DNA of 64,000 nucleotides from Blasia pusilla (GCA_050084515.1 CM114272.1:30628001-30692000); one strand, 5' to 3'. Shown: positions 28,931 through 41,394, numbered from the stretch's first letter. Numbers and translations: made by a program. The notes: generated by a model not told the origin, from the letters alone.

Positions 28931-30028
28931 TCTTGTTCCTCCAAATATGAGTGTGACTGAAGACTTTGGAAATTAGCATGGGGCATGTCTGAAAAGTCAA
29001 ATAGTCTCTTTCTTTGATCTTGTAAATAACAATGGACTTCCAAAAATGCAGTATTAACTATGGCATCATCAACGGGAGGATTAGGGATTCCTATTTTTTG
29101 CAATAGAAGAGTTCCAAAAATGCCCAAAATCATGGTTAGTAGGTTGAATAATAATTAATAGAAGATACTATAAGGAATATTTAATAGAAGATACTATTAG
29201 GAAGAAAATGAATGATGTAATTAATTCTTACCTGACGTTTCTCATATAAGAGATCTTATACCAATGGAACCATGAATTGATTCCATAGTCTAGCAGGTTC
29301 AGCAGGTGTGTTGTACGCTATAATAATTGCAAAAAGACGGCGAAGTGAGGAACCTGTACGGATCAAAGAAGCCTCTTCAAAGCAAGAGAAGAATTCCCTA
29401 TCATCCTCAAGAAGTCCCAGTTTGATAGCAGCCTCCTTCAAAGTTGGACATATTACACCATGAACAGTTCTTAAGCATTCATACTTAGTTGCTCCTCGAA
29501 CATGATGGAGGAGTAATCTCAACCAATGACGTTCGCCTTCACCTATGAAGAAGTAGAATAATTAGCTCATCCCAACATAGATCCACTATTTTTTGAGGTT
29601 GGTATATAGTAGCAAAATATTTACAATGAATTTTTGAGTGTTTACCTGCATGAGTAAGGTATAAGCGGCCAATGGGATGACCATTGATCGCTTGTCTCCC
29701 TCGGAATCCATGTCTTGCTACTCCAACGATAATATGAAGGAAAATCTACATATAGATATTGTCGAGTACTAGAGTCAAATAAATTGGTTGCAAATCATTG
29801 GGTCAAAGTTGTCTCTCTTTTTCTTTGCAAAATATCTTGAGGACCATCAGCTTCATTGAAGTACACTAATTGCTGCTCTGAAAGATGAACTGCTGATTGC
29901 ACAATACTTGGAAGTTCAACATGTAGACTAAACTTGAAAAGACGCCAACATGCCTCCGAAGAAGATATATATTTGGAGAAGTTTTTTTCCCACGTCTTAG
30001 AGTAAATATGAATCAGAAATAAAATAGA
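28931..30028 (-). pseudogene. Helitron linker between Rep and helicase
   Basis: Frames at 28912-29133 and 29256-29522 (minus) have text usual between Rep and helicase of plant Helitrons, e.g. RLLLHHVRGATKYECLRTV and REFFSCFEEA. Interrupted by stops and frame changes. Confidence 0.6.
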
Positions 30029-30375
30029 TTACAACAAGTTGTATGAATTGTAACATAGCAATAAATTGGAGGAATCATACCTCGCATCAAGATACGACGT
30101 TGTCTCGTCGATAACGTGAATTGTGTTGGATATATTCATATCCTTTGACAACTTAAATGACACAGCATTAAAACCCTTATAAACATATTTGTATAAGTAA
30201 TTGACGCCAAAAACACTACTCATGATTTCCAAATTAATGTGACAATCGAAGAGGATGCATAACATCGGATTGTAACGCACGACCCAACGATTATCCAATG
30301 AATGTTCGCACTTACTAATCGCCCTCCTATTCTCCAATCTATAAAAATACAATAATAACTTATTAATCTCTGATC

Positions 30376-30429
<54 letters not shown>

Positions 30430-31080
30430 ATCTATCGTAATAATAAAGATTGTAACCAAAGAAAGTAATACTTACCTGCGATAGATCGGATAACCATCTT
30501 TCGTTTCTATAGTGCTAGCCGCATAAGCTTTGGGATAGCCTTTTGTACACTTCTTTGTTTCCTTATCCATATAGGGTGCATTTGGATTTAATGGTCCACA
30601 TGGCCCATGAATCATGCAATTAGCAATAGTAGAATACAACCTTGGATGGGTAGATTGATCAGGGATTTCAGCTAAAATGACATGATCATAATCATAAGTG
30701 GTACGTGGTTAATCCTCACGACCTAAAATAATAAGTACATGCACATGCGGCAAACCTCTTTTTTGGAATTCTACCACATGGATGAATCCAACAACTCGAC
30801 CCAATATCTGCTTCTTAATTGTGAGTCGTAACAACTCCTTCTTTCTCTTCTCAAAAACCCGCATCACCAAATCTGGTCGATCTATAACTGTTTGGCCAGG
30901 TAATAATGCAGATGTAATCTCCTCCCACTTTGGATTGCATGTCATGGTCAAAAATTAGTCAGGCTTCCCAAAATTACTTACAATTGCCATTGCATCATGA
31001 TACAATTGATGCATATGACGTGGCCCTCCAATAAAAGAAGAAGGTAATATAATATGTCTTCCAAACCTTTGACTATCCAC
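30029..31080 (-). pseudogene. Helitron Rep (HUH endonuclease) domain, broken
   Basis: The nicking/joining domain. MTMTCNPKWEEIT is followed by the two-His metal motif GLPHVHVLII (30709-30951). Further on the minus strand come FGVNYLYKYVYKG and YLDARY, the expected region of the catalytic tyrosines (30029-30352). Upstream text resembling GGPRHMHQLYHDAMAI can be read in another frame near 31000. An (AT)n run at 30378-30426 separates parts of the domain. Confidence 0.8.
30378..30426. repeat. (AT)n microsatellite
   Basis: About 24 AT units inside the Helitron. Confidence 0.95.
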
Positions 31081-31161
31081 ATCCTGTCGAAGCATGGCGT
31101 CCTTTACACCTTGATATAATTTGGCTCTCAACTCCTTTTGATTTAGACAAACCCATGATAA

Positions 31162-32265
31162 TCATTGCATCTCTACAGTGGCATAGAGGTCAACCATATA
31201 TTCTCGAGTAAGTCGACCAAACCGCAATAAGCAATTGTCATCTTCTCCTCCAGTCCGCGTTTGAAGTCGAAAACATGCAAATTGCAAGGTAGTAACACTC
31301 TTTGTTCTTCTTTCCTCAAGGATATCACCATTAGCTCTTTCCCCATCCATGCAATCATCCAAAGGTTCGAGCTCTCCCTCCTCCTCATGAATAATACGGC
31401 CCATTTGTTGGGATTCTCTATAGCCTTCGATTTTCCTGAAGGGTATTCCAAGATGCCAACCTGATTCACCATATATAAATAACAAAACAAAGTGTGATGG
31501 AATATATGATTCATTGAGGTCGGATATACGCTTCACTCCTCCTCCATGTAGTCGTATAACTATATCACGATGGTTGATATGTTCACTTCCATCACCCGGC
31601 AAAATAGCAGCAACTTCAGAAGCAGTTGGCAAGTTATAACGCTTTGCATCAAGACCTTTCTTACTTGCCTTGAGGATGATCCGCATATTAAGGTCACTTG
31701 CTTCACATGCCATATGACGAAAAATCTTCACATATGGATTGCATTCATGTAACATGTCTTGTAGACCTTTCAAAATATCTAAATTAAGATCAGAAGATCT
31801 AGACATAACTCTAGCACGATTGTCCAATTCATTGGCGGTATCATGGATGTAGAGTTGAGCAAACTGGGGTTGACCCCCCATATCAGGATGTAAGGGTCCA
31901 ATAGAAGGATAGAGACCGCCTTGGACCCTAAAGTGTCCAATGCCACCAATGGGATCGTTTACATGCACTTCGGTAGATGCAAGTTGAAGCGCAGAATTGT
32001 AAGCTCGAGCATGTTTAAGAAAATGGAGACTTCTAGGACCAACACTTGAAATCAAGGATTTCAAAAATGGAGGAAAGGGTTTCAAGGAGGGTAAATGCAT
32101 TTTCCCATGGCCACAACATATGCCATATGGTGAGTCTTCACTCTTTGTACCTTTCACCATTTCATATTTCCAATGCAAAGCACGACAAGAGGGGCATATT
32201 TCAGTCATAGAACCCAATGTATGACGACCACTCGTACGATTCAAACTCCTTTGTAATTGCAACAT
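31162..32265 (-). CDS. Helitron N-terminal helitron-like region, longest intact frame
   Basis: 367-codon uninterrupted frame. Starts with a Cys-containing segment (CPSCRALHWKYE), continues through FLKHARAYNSALQLAS, GHFRVQGGLYPSIGPLHP and IIHEEEGELEPLDD, text typical of the region before Rep in plant RepHel proteins. Likely role is DNA binding next to Rep; not catalytic. Frame loss follows at its C-terminal end, so it is part of an inactive protein. Confidence 0.75.
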   Translation of the reverse strand: MLQLQRSLNRTSGRHTLGSMTEICPSCRALHWKYEMVKGTKSEDSPYGICCGHGKMHLPSLKPFPPFLKSLISSVGPRSLHFLKHARAYNSALQLASTEVHVNDPIGGIGHFRVQGGLYPSIGPLHPDMGGQPQFAQLYIHDTANELDNRARVMSRSSDLNLDILKGLQDMLHECNPYVKIFRHMACEASDLNMRIILKASKKGLDAKRYNLPTASEVAAILPGDGSEHINHRDIVIRLHGGGVKRISDLNESYIPSHFVLLFIYGESGWHLGIPFRKIEGYRESQQMGRIIHEEEGELEPLDDCMDGERANGDILEERRTKSVTTLQFACFRLQTRTGGEDDNCLLRFGRLTREYMVDLYATVEMQ

Positions 32266-32403
32266 CCTAATATCAATTTCTTGGAAATTTGGTTTCCTTG
32301 CAAGATTAAGTAATGTATTTTATCTTAAAATCCTATTAACAGTAGACCCAGGACGGATTGTAGAAGCATTTGGTATATTGGCAATGTGTGGAGATAACAC
32401 TAC

Positions 32404-33316
32404 TTAATTAGAAGACACGGGATCAACTTTTGACCTTAGTTCAGCCCTGAGTTGGGGAAGAGTCAAAGAATTTTCAACAACTTCATGTTGAACCAAAATA
32501 GGAAGAATGATAGGTAACTCAACTCTTGGTGTTTCATTAGTAGTTGGGCCGATTGTGGATGTATTCTCGACAACTTCATGGAATGAATTGTCAACCAACT
32601 CAAGTCTTGGAGATCGAACATGGGCTTGTTGACTTTCTTCTAACATTTCTTCACCCTCATTATAAGGTCTGGAAAAAAAAACACCACCATGTTATAAAGA
32701 ATAGATACAAATCATATATCAACAATGAAAGATTTACAATGAGGGTGTAAAAAGTAAGGCGATATATATATACCTTTTGAATTGACTACCAATACTCAAA
32801 ACCTCCTCATTTGGAATAGTTGCAATACTCTCAACTACCAAAGAGGGCTCAAATTGAACGTGATTTGCTTTCCTTCTATTTCTATACTCTCAATAATAAG
32901 TCCTCTTGTTTTTTTTGAGAGCTTCCATTCTTTGAGCGCGGATAACATGTTTTCATTTTTGGGCTTCGTGCGTAGAACCTTCCGAAAATCACGTATATCG
33001 ATAGGATTCAATGGAATGGGAAGCCTGGAACAACACATCAATGTTAAGAGCAACAAAAAAATTTAAATAAAAAAAATTAGAGATTATGGTGGAAATGTGC
33101 ACATGCTAAAAGATCTTCAATGTTATGAACTTACGTAGGAGATGTCTTGAGCAGGAGTTCATCTTGAACGTGTGTTTCTTGTGCTAAGATTTCCTTGCAA
33201 CGGGCGCACCTTTTTTGTTGTGCGTTCGCACATATGAATTTTCGGAAGTCATGCAAGTCCGATGGATTTGATGGAATAGGAAGTCTGTTAAAACATTGGA
33301 TTAAAAGTGTATACAT
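32404..33316 (-). pseudogene. Helitron extreme N-terminus with repeated LPIP..DFRK motif
   Basis: Three minus-strand frames (33131-33316, 32835-33056, 32404-32646). The first two contain the same short block: RLPIPSNPSDLHDFRK and RLPIPLNPIDIRDFRK, each followed by a Lys/Arg-rich stretch. In the first it leads into a possible CARCKEIL metal-binding knuckle. Whether these are exons of RepHel or a separate accessory ORF is not clear. Confidence 0.5.
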
Positions 33317-33900
33317 AGAAAAATGGCATATAAGGCATGAGAGTGGAAATGGATATACGATGCTCCCATCCCTACCCTAAACAAAAGTGCTTACATCGGA
33401 GAGATGTTCTTCAATACTTTGATTTGTCTCCCTCAAATTTGCAACGGAATTGGTATATTTGTGATATCACCGAGAGGTCGTCTTTCCACGCTCAATAATA
33501 ATCCACTAACACTCGCCATCTACAGGACATGGCATGAAAAGTTGTACGAAATGAAAATCTTGAAAAGGAAAAATTGCTACCCTAAAAAAAAAATTTACGA
33601 AAATGAAACATGCAAAAATGAGGCCCAAAAATTAGATGGGTCTATTTTTCAGGTTTTTCAAAAAAATAAAAATAAAAGAGAAGCGACAAAAAAGTATGAA
33701 AATTAAATAAATGGGGACAAATTTTGGATGGGAAGAAAAAGGGGAAAGAAAAAACCGGGATATTGGAAAGAAAAAGTGGGGGAAATTTGAGAAAATCCAA
33801 AAAATTTAAAAATTTTGAATGGATTTTTTTAAAAAATATTTAAAAAAATGTCGTTAGGTTATGTCTAGGTTCGATGGCCTGAACCTAGCCCTACCCTAAC
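33317..33900. other. Helitron 5' part, AT-rich, non-coding
   Basis: Purine-rich on the plus strand, no coherent protein. Probably 5' non-coding part of the Helitron. Confidence 0.35.
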
Positions 33901-33922
33901 CCCTGCTCCCCACCCTACCCGC

Positions 33923-34000
33923 CGCCGCCTCCTCCGCACGATCTGAGGAGGAGGCGGCGACGAGTAGGGTCTAACGGTCCACTTCGTGTGGACCGTTAGA
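33923..34000. other. Two adjacent strong hairpins
   Basis: Arms 33923-33935/33947-33959 (GCCGCCTCCTCC and its complement, 11-base loop) and 33970-33982/33988-34000 (TCTAACGGTCCAC and its complement, loop TTCGT). Both are perfect 13-bp stems. Confidence 0.75.
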
Positions 34001-34009
34001 TACGTTGAC

Positions 34010-34640
34010 GAACGGTTGGGGTCACGGCAGCCGCCACCCCTAGCCCCTAGTGCTTTCCCCCCATGTCTTTCGACTCCTCTGCTCCCACTCTCCCTCACCC
34101 TAACTCTTCCCCGCTTTGAGCCCCGCTCTCTTTTTCGCCTTACTCTCTTCCACTCTCTCTCTCCCTCGCCCTCTCTTACCCCTCCACTTTTCGCACACTT
34201 CCCCCCACTTTTCCTTCGTGCGCTCAAAGAGGCTCCCGTCGGATCGAAACAAGTAGTGGTTTGGCTGCAGGTTCGAGAGTAGCTCTAAGAGCTTAGGTCT
34301 GTTCGGCCTGTAATCTGTTTGGCCAGAGGTCTGTTTAGCCAGAGAGTACTCGAGCTCACTATAGGTCTGTTCGACAATAGAGTACTCAAAGCTAGGGAAG
34401 GGCAGAGAGTTAAGAGGCATTCATGCTCTACAGATAGACATGGGATCTAGCTCACAACTTAAGCACCATGCATTATCAAAGATAGCTTACATGTGTCTCT
34501 TTTGACTGTAGCTCTCCAAGCTAGAGAGTTCATCTCCAAATCTGAATATTCACTTCTACATTCTTTCCATTTGTTGCTCTATGAGGTGACTTCTTAGTCT
34601 CCTGTGGTTCTGGGGTACATGTAGTAGGTCTTTTCATGTA
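34010..34640. other. CT-rich, then GTCTGTTCG-repeat stretch
   Basis: 34030-34220 is pyrimidine-rich on the plus strand. 34300-34390 repeats GTCTGTT(C/T).G-like words next to AGAGTACTC. No gene recognised; possibly captured sequence or Helitron interior. Confidence 0.35.
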
Positions 34641-34926
34641 AATCCGGGACCCTAAACCCTAAACCACAATGATAATTTAATTTCAAAAAATTTATTTTCT
34701 AAGTTTTTTAAAATAAAATAAAATTTTAGGACAAAAGATTTTATTGCTTCAAATTTCCAAGTGAAAAAATGGAATTTTAGAAATGAAAGAAGACTATCTA
34801 ATAATAATGTAAATTAGTTAGATAGGACTAGATTATTATTGACGTCATTTGTCATAAGAGGGGATAATTAAAAAAAATTTCCAAATAAAGAGACGCTTGG
34901 GACCTTGTTGGTAATAATAAGATGAA

Positions 34927-35411
34927 CTAGCTGGCATGCTTGCACGTGTGCACTTAAATGTTTATAATTTAAATTATTTTATTTCAAAATGGACATATGG
35001 TTGTCATTTTCTTAGATATTAAAATAATGGCATTGTTTCATTTTTGTAAATGGTTTTCTTTCCCAATTAAAATTTAAATATTACCCAACTCCTTGAATAT
35101 TTCATCCCTCCATAGAATTTAAACAATATCTACTTCCCCTTCCAAAATAACATCCACTAGCTAAATGATTAGTTAATTTTAATAATTCCTTTTTTCCATT
35201 CAAAATTGTTTTCCTTTCCCAAAATATCAAATATGAATTAATGTAATTACATTTTTAATAATTGTATTTTACTTTTAATTTTAAATATATTATTTATTCC
35301 ATAATCTTAAAGGAATATTAACATTCCACTCTTATAAGTAATTCCACTCTTTCATTAAAAACAAGTTGAATAATTCTATCTTTCCTTAAAGTTGAAATAA
35401 TACCTACTTCT
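34927..35411 (-). mobile_element. Second Helitron-like fragment abutting the first
   Basis: Minus strand ends GCATGCCAGCTAG|T at 34927, a CTAG-type 3' end with GC-rich inverted words just before it. Only four bases separate it from the TC start of the large Helitron at 34922. The rest of the stretch is AT-rich and its 5' end was not found, so the right border is a guess. Confidence 0.4.
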
Positions 35412-35723
35412 TATTGAAGATTGAGTTACCGTCAATCTCATGACACGCCTGAATTGCTACATTTGATATTCACACAAAGTAGGGAAGCTTAATCTTGGTT
35501 AGTCAAGTAAGCGCGATTATCTTATCTAGGGTTAGTTAATCATAGTTAGTCTAACTTTAGACCATGGTTAAAATTGTGGTTATGGTTGCTTGTACATACC
35601 CTATATAATTGAGATGGGGACCAATCTCCACTCATCTCTCATTACAAAATTTCGTTCTCCATGGTGGTGTGTGAGTGTGAGAGCCGTTTCTCATCAATTA
35701 TGCTTTTTTAGCAATTTTCTACA
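35412..35723 (+). repeat. Element D 5' LTR
   Basis: Aligns with 40368-40660 throughout (shared CTACATTTGATA.TCACAC, TTAGTTAATCATAGTTAG, CTCATTAC/GCAAA). Ends GCAATTTTCTACA. Contains a TATA-like CCCTATATAATTG near 35600, a plausible promoter. Confidence 0.9.
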
Positions 35724-35735
35724 TGGTGTCAGAGC
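35724..35735 (+). other. Element D primer-binding site
   Basis: TGGTGTCAGAGC differs by one base from the usual plant copia site TGGTATCAGAGC, which pairs with initiator tRNA-Met. Confidence 0.9.
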
Positions 35736-36233
35736 AATAGTAGAACATCACTTGAAATTTTGAGTGTTTGAGGAGAGAAGAGAGGCAAGAGAAGGCATAA
35801 TTTCAGTGTGGAAGAGGAAATTTCGTTCAGAGCTCAGTGGGTGCAGATTTTAGGTGACGGTGATAAAACTTTGGAGTCATTTTTTAGGGCTTTCCCGGTC
35901 GCGTAAGCCATCTGGGATCCGCATCGGTCAAAATGATGCAAATGACTTGTTTCAACCATCTTGTAGAGCTCATCGAGAGCTTTCCAACGCATCCAAATCG
36001 CTTGATTCTGACATTCTGAGCTTCTACAATAGCACTTTCAGTGTAAGAAAGTGCAATTAGTGAAAAAAAAGTTGTGCAGTTTGCTCTCTACATGCCGATT
36101 TTGACTAGTTCTTTCATACAATTGATCAATTTTGGCAAATTTTCAGGTCGATTTCTATATAAGAGTGATCTATGTTTCAATTGGAGCAGTGGAGAGCCTG
36201 ATATTCTATTTTTTGTGAGTGAAATCGTTCGTC

Positions 36234-37110
36234 ATGGAATATTCCTCAATAATAATTACAAGCGAGAAGCTAGACAAGCATAATTACAATGTCTGGAAGT
36301 TTCGCATGAAAGAAATTCTCATGGATCAAGAACTATGGGAGCTTGTTGCATGTGATAAGGCCAAGCAAAAAGGTGACTCAACAAACTTGAATGTTCGCGC
36401 TTGGAACAAACGCGCAAGGCAAGTAATCCACTATATTTCAATGGCGATCAGTTCGCCAATGATACGTCACATTCAAGATGTTGATATATCGAAGGAGGCT
36501 TGGGATGCATTGGAAAAGTTGTTTCACACATCTACAGTGGCCAGAAAGCTTCAATTGAAACTACGATTGAACAAAGTGAGGAAAGGATCGCAAAGCATTA
36601 ATGTTGATATTTTGAGTATCAGACGTATTGTTGATCAAAAGAATAGCATTAGAGTGACATTAGAAGATGATGATATAATTTTGTTCATTCTTCAAGGCCT
36701 TCCATAGGATTAAAAATCCTTTGAGACCTCTACCTCTGTGAGAGAGAAATATCCAACCTTTCAAGAGTTAGTCTCACTATTGATCAACGAAGAGATGCGC
36801 CTAGTAGGCAACGGTAGCTTGTCTAATCTACAAGAGAGTGTGTTATTTGCATGTTATGGATCAAACAGATGCAGGGATCATGGACGAAGCTTCTGTGGTT
36901 ATGATGGATATCAAAAATATGGAGGAAGAGGCACTCAATATAACGTCACTCAATCAAATACAAATCAGTACTAGACACAATCACAAGGTAGTGATGGTGG
37001 AAACCGTTGGGGTCGAGATCAACAGCATAGGGTCCGTGGATCTTGCAACAACTGTGGGATAAAGGGTCCCTATGCAAAGTTTTGCTTTAAGAAGAAGGAA
37101 AATATGAGAA
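36234..37110 (+). pseudogene. Copia gag remnant
   Basis: MEYSSIIITSEKLDKHNYNV.. is the usual start of plant copia Gag (an upstream in-frame Met is at 36219). ITSEKL..NYNVWKFRMKEIL and WELVACDKA fit the gag N-domain. A stop at 36705 breaks it. The later zinc knuckle reads CNNCGIKGPYAKFC at about 37045, where the expected His is Pro, so the CCHC site is lost. Confidence 0.85.
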
Positions 37111-37229
37111 CATGAGCCTTACAGCAACAACACTATGTGGAGCAACAATACAAAGGATACTACCAAGAACAACAACATGCACAAACTAAGCACCTCTTGC
37201 TCATGACTCATCATATCGGAGCAATGGTC

Positions 37230-38330
37230 AAGAAAGATTCGACAACAGATTGGTATATTGACTCAGATGCATCAACTCACATGACCTCATAAGCTAAATG
37301 ATTCAGTCGTATGGAGTTGATGAAATATCATGCAATTGTGCTCATATGAGATGATACTCAACATCATATCACGCATACCGGTAAAGTTCCAATAGCATCA
37401 AATGGTCTTTGTGCTCTTGGAAATATTCTCTATGTTCCTACCATTGCAAGAAACTTGATCTCTGTAAGAAAGATAGTAGAATAGGGTTATCAAGTGAAGT
37501 TTTACACAGATGGTTGTTTTAATTGAAATTATTGATGACCAGACTACCATAGCCAAAGGAATTAGATCTGGAAAAATGTTCAAATTAGATGTTTCTATGC
37601 CACAGATTCAAACAGCACAGTATGGTCAAACTGGCCAACAAGTCACAGATCTAAATATGTGGCATAAGAGAATTAGACATATGAATTTTCAAAGATTACA
37701 AAGTCTTTCATCATCTAATCTAGTAATAGGTTTTCCTAAATTAGCAAGTCCTACTACGTTAGAGGTATGTCTTGCTTGCCAATTTGGAAAATAAGTTAGA
37801 TTTTCTTTTCCAAAGCAAGATAGAAGAACATCCAAGATGTTGGAGTTGATTCATAGTAATGTGTGGACGGCTTTACAACATAGCCTTAGTGGTTTCCAAT
37901 ACTTTGTTTCATTTTTGATGACTTTTCTAAGTATATATTGATATACTGTCTTGAAAGCCAATTCAGAGGTATTCTCAATGTTCCAAACATTCAGAGTTCT
38001 AGTAGAGAAGCAAACTTGAGAACATATTCTAAAATTGTGTTATGATGGAGGAGGAGAGCATCCTTCAACGGACTTTGATGACTATTTACGTCAGAATGAC
38101 ATCCAATGTCAAGTGACTTGCCGTTACACCCCACAACAAAATGGAGTGATAAGAGAAAGAATTGACATATTGTTTAGGCGACACGAGCTACGCTGAATGA
38201 GAAGAACATGCCTAAGGCGTATTGGGCAGAGGTTGTAGCGAGTGCAGCCTTCTTAATCAACCGAACTCCAACAGCTTGAGTTCATGATAAGACTCCATTT
38301 GAAGTCTTCAAATGAAGTAAACCTGAATTT
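37230..38330 (+). pseudogene. Copia protease and integrase remnants
   Basis: Protease active site near 37255 reads YIDSDASTHM, where DSGA is expected; Gly to Asp would inactivate it. The integrase zinc-binding region is at 37650-37790 (MWHKRIRHMNFQRL .. CLACQFGK), followed by core-like text (GGEHPST, DFDDYLR) with several stops. Confidence 0.82.
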
Positions 38331-38652
38331 TCCTTTTTGAAAGTATTTGGTTGTATTTGTTATGCTCATGTTTCTTCTAATTAGACCCCAAATGTGAAAG
38401 ATGTATATTCATTGGCTACGCTAATGGAACTAAGGGGTATAAGTACTACATTCAATCCTCTAGGCAACTTATTATTAGTCGCGATGTTATTTTTAGTAAG
38501 CTAAAGTCATGGTATGCTCCATCTAAGCCTATTACACCGCTAGATTTATTTGTTGAGGGGGAGAATATGACTGTAAACCAACAGACATTGCCTTCAAATT
38601 CCCCAAGTACTAGTGCAAGATTAAGAGAGGCCTAGATTTTTCAGTTAATTAT

Positions 38653-40330
38653 GTGAGTCCATGGACAGAAAAAGTAAGTATTCAATTGATTAACACTTGT
38701 CAGAGCTCAAGTCAGATGTCAAAGGCATCTACCTCTGGACAACAACTTTGTAGATCAAGGAGAGTCACACATCTTGTTCATAAATTCATAAATGAAGGTT
38801 TCCTTGCGACACAACATGTATATATGATGACTACACTTCAAGAACAAGAGCCGAGTTATTTTGAAGAAGTTGCAAGTAAAGTCGAATGGATTGAAGCTAT
38901 GGAGGAAGAGCTTATTGCATTAAGACATCAACAGACCTTGGAGTTTGTTGAGATACCTTTCGATAAGGAAGCTATTGGTTGCAAATGGGTTTGCAAAATC
39001 AAGCGCAATCAAGATGGTATAGTTAACAAATACAAAGCGATATTGGTGGCTAAAGGATATGCACAACAATATGGCATCGATTATGAGGAAACCTTTAGCC
39101 CTGTTGCAAAGATGGCGACTACGAAAACAATTGTTGCACTTGCAATAAGTAAAAAGTGGAGATTACATCATGTGGATGTCACCAATGTCTTCTTGAATGG
39201 AGATCTATATGAGGAGGTATATATGACTTTACCACATGGATATGAGCATTTCGAGTTTCCATTTCACATATGCAAGTTGAAGGAAGCTCTATACGGGCTC
39301 AAACAAGCTTCAAGAGATTGGTATGACAAGATTACATATGTTCTACAAGAGTTGGGTTTAAGGGTATGTGATTTTGACTCCTCGTTATATGTCTTAAGAG
39401 AATAATATCATACGTTTATCATTGTGTTGTATGTTGACAATCTCTTGATTACTGGGAGTATTGAAGAAATGGTACAACAAGTAAAGCTGAAGTTACAAGC
39501 AGAATTTGATATGAAGGACTTGGGAAAACTCAAGTACATCCTTCGTGTTGAGTTTATCAAGGTTGGAGAGAGCATGTGGTTACTACAACGATAATATGCT
39601 CTTCATTAGCTTTCAAAATATGGTATGACGGCTTGTAATCCAATCTCTATACCTTTGGACTAGAGTGTGAAGCTAAGAGTGAATGAAGGAGAGTTGCTTG
39701 CAGATTCTAATATGTACATGCGCATGGTTGGAAGTTTGAACTATCTCACTATAACTAGGCCAGATTTGAGCTATGCAATTGGCCTAGTGAGCCAATTTAT
39801 GCAAGTATCTCGCAAACCTCATCTTGATGGTGTGAGGGGGATTCTCTATTCAATTCGGGCTTCAATTTGAACCTTCTTGAAGATTATAATTACAGGGATT
39901 CAAAAATGCTGATTGGGGAGAAAGCGCGTTTGATCGACACTCCACATCTGGTTATACATTTACTTCGTGAAGCGCAATTATAAGTTGGGCTTCAAAGAAG
40001 CAATCTACATTTGCTTTATCTTTAACAGAGGTTGAATACAGAGGAGCAACCAATGCAATATATGAGGCCGTGTGGCTTCATCGATTATTTGTTGAGATTG
40101 GTGTTAGTAACTTAAGTGTAATAGATGCAGACAATATTAGTAGCATCAAGCTTGCTAATAATCTTGTGTTTCATGCTCGTACAAAATATGTTGAGATGCA
40201 CTATCATTTTATCTGACAGAAAGTGCTTATAGGGGAAATTGATCTTCTATATATAGGAACAAATCAACAAATTGTTGACATCTTTACTAAGGCATTATCT
40301 AGAGTAAGTTTCAAATTTTTAGAAATGATT
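38653..40330 (+). pseudogene. Copia reverse transcriptase and RNase H, broken
   Basis: A 250-codon frame (38653-39405) holds GCKWVCKIKRNQDG, YEETFSPVAKM and CKLKEALYGLKQA of RT. The catalytic YVDD at about 39430 reads YVDN and follows a stop. RNase H text (NADWGES, KKQSTFALSLTEVEYRGA, ADNISSIKLANN) runs to about 40290 with interruptions. Confidence 0.88.
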
Positions 40331-40367
40331 TAGAGATTAGAGAGATCGATATGAGCTTGAAGGGGAG

Positions 40368-40660
40368 TATTAAAGCTTGAGTTACAGTCAAGCTCATGAG
40401 ATACCTAGACTGCTACATTTGATACTCACACGAAGTAGGGAAGGTTAATCTTGGTTAGTCAATTAAGTGCGATTATCTTAACTAGGTTAGTTAATCATAG
40501 TTAGTCTAACTTGAGACTATGGTTAAGATTAGGGTTAGGGTTGCTTGTGTATATTCTATATCATTGATAAGGGGACCAGCCTCCACTAATTCTCTCATTG
40601 CAAACTTTTGTTGTCCATGGTGATGTTTGAGTGTGAGAGCTATTTCCCACCAATTATGCT
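40368..40660 (+). repeat. Element D 3' LTR, left part
   Basis: Starts after the purine tract and matches the 5' LTR to CAATTATGCT, where gypsy C begins. It continues at 45216. Confidence 0.9.
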
Positions 40661-41394
40661 TGTTGTACGCATACACATCATTAGACAACATACATCGTTG
40701 GTCACATCCACACTAGACAACACCGATCTTTCCCACACACGGGTAGATCCACACATATACAGAAATTAACTCATACATGGAGATCATACAACAAAAATAA
40801 AGAGTAGTAAAAACAACAGACTCAACCTAAAACTCCACTCCTTAATCTACATCGGCATATCGAGCCTCGTCCACCATGTGCTATGAAGGAATCCAGACGC
40901 TAGCACCTAGTCCTAACTCACATACATTAGCAAGAATGGTACTCCAATGGCCCAACATAAGAAAGATGGCTTGGAAAAGCCATCTTCCTCCCTTATATAG
41001 GGTTGGTCACTAAAAATAGCTATCCTTCTTGTAACCTGCACGTATAGGTTACCAAGTTCAGGTGACATGCTCAACAAGTCATTCGGTTGTGAAAGACCTT
41101 AGCAAGAAAGTTGTCAATTTTGAAACAACGTTCCTAACACAACGTACCTATCCTCAACCTCATCCAACGACGCGGGACAAAGTTACACTCAAGACAGTCC
41201 GCTTGCTCATATGCCCTATCCACGATAGATCTCGGCCTATCGGCTACTCAGATGTGACAACTATCGTGCGCATATAGGTCGCTGTATAACATACATCATT
41301 GGTCACATCCACACCACACAACACTGATCTTCCCCACACACACGGGTAGATCCACACATGAAAAAAATAAACTCATACATATACATGGAGATCA
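40661..41394 (-). repeat. Element C 3' end: B1-A2-B2
   Basis: B1 and B2 share (plus strand) AACATACATC.TTGGTCACATCC and CACGGGTAGATCCACACAT. A2 aligns along its whole length with 44727-45211. B2 is not present beside A1. A purine-rich tract (minus CTAGGGAGGCG) precedes B1. Confidence 0.82.

Larger units (their letters stand above)
26960..34922 (-). mobile_element. Decayed autonomous Helitron (RepHel), minus strand
   Basis: Rolling-circle transposon. Reading leftwards on the minus strand: N-terminal repeat/zinc-finger region (33316-31162), HUH Rep endonuclease (31080-30029), linker, then SF1/Pif1-type helicase (about 28900-27157). The 5' terminus is proposed at 34922, where the minus strand reads A|TCTTATTATTACC. 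No hairpin-CTRR 3' end was found before about 26900, so the left border is approximate. Many stops, frameshifts and small tandem duplications show it is inactive, although nearly all signature motifs remain. Confidence 0.8.

Noticed and set aside
34647-34663. CCCTAAACCCTAAACC, possible interstitial telomere repeat.
   Set aside because: Only two units; too short to mean more than chance.
40526-40541. TTAGGGTTAGGGTT, possible telomere-like repeat.
   Set aside because: It lies inside the copia 3' LTR; the 5' LTR has the variant GTGGTTATGGTT, so it arose by point changes.
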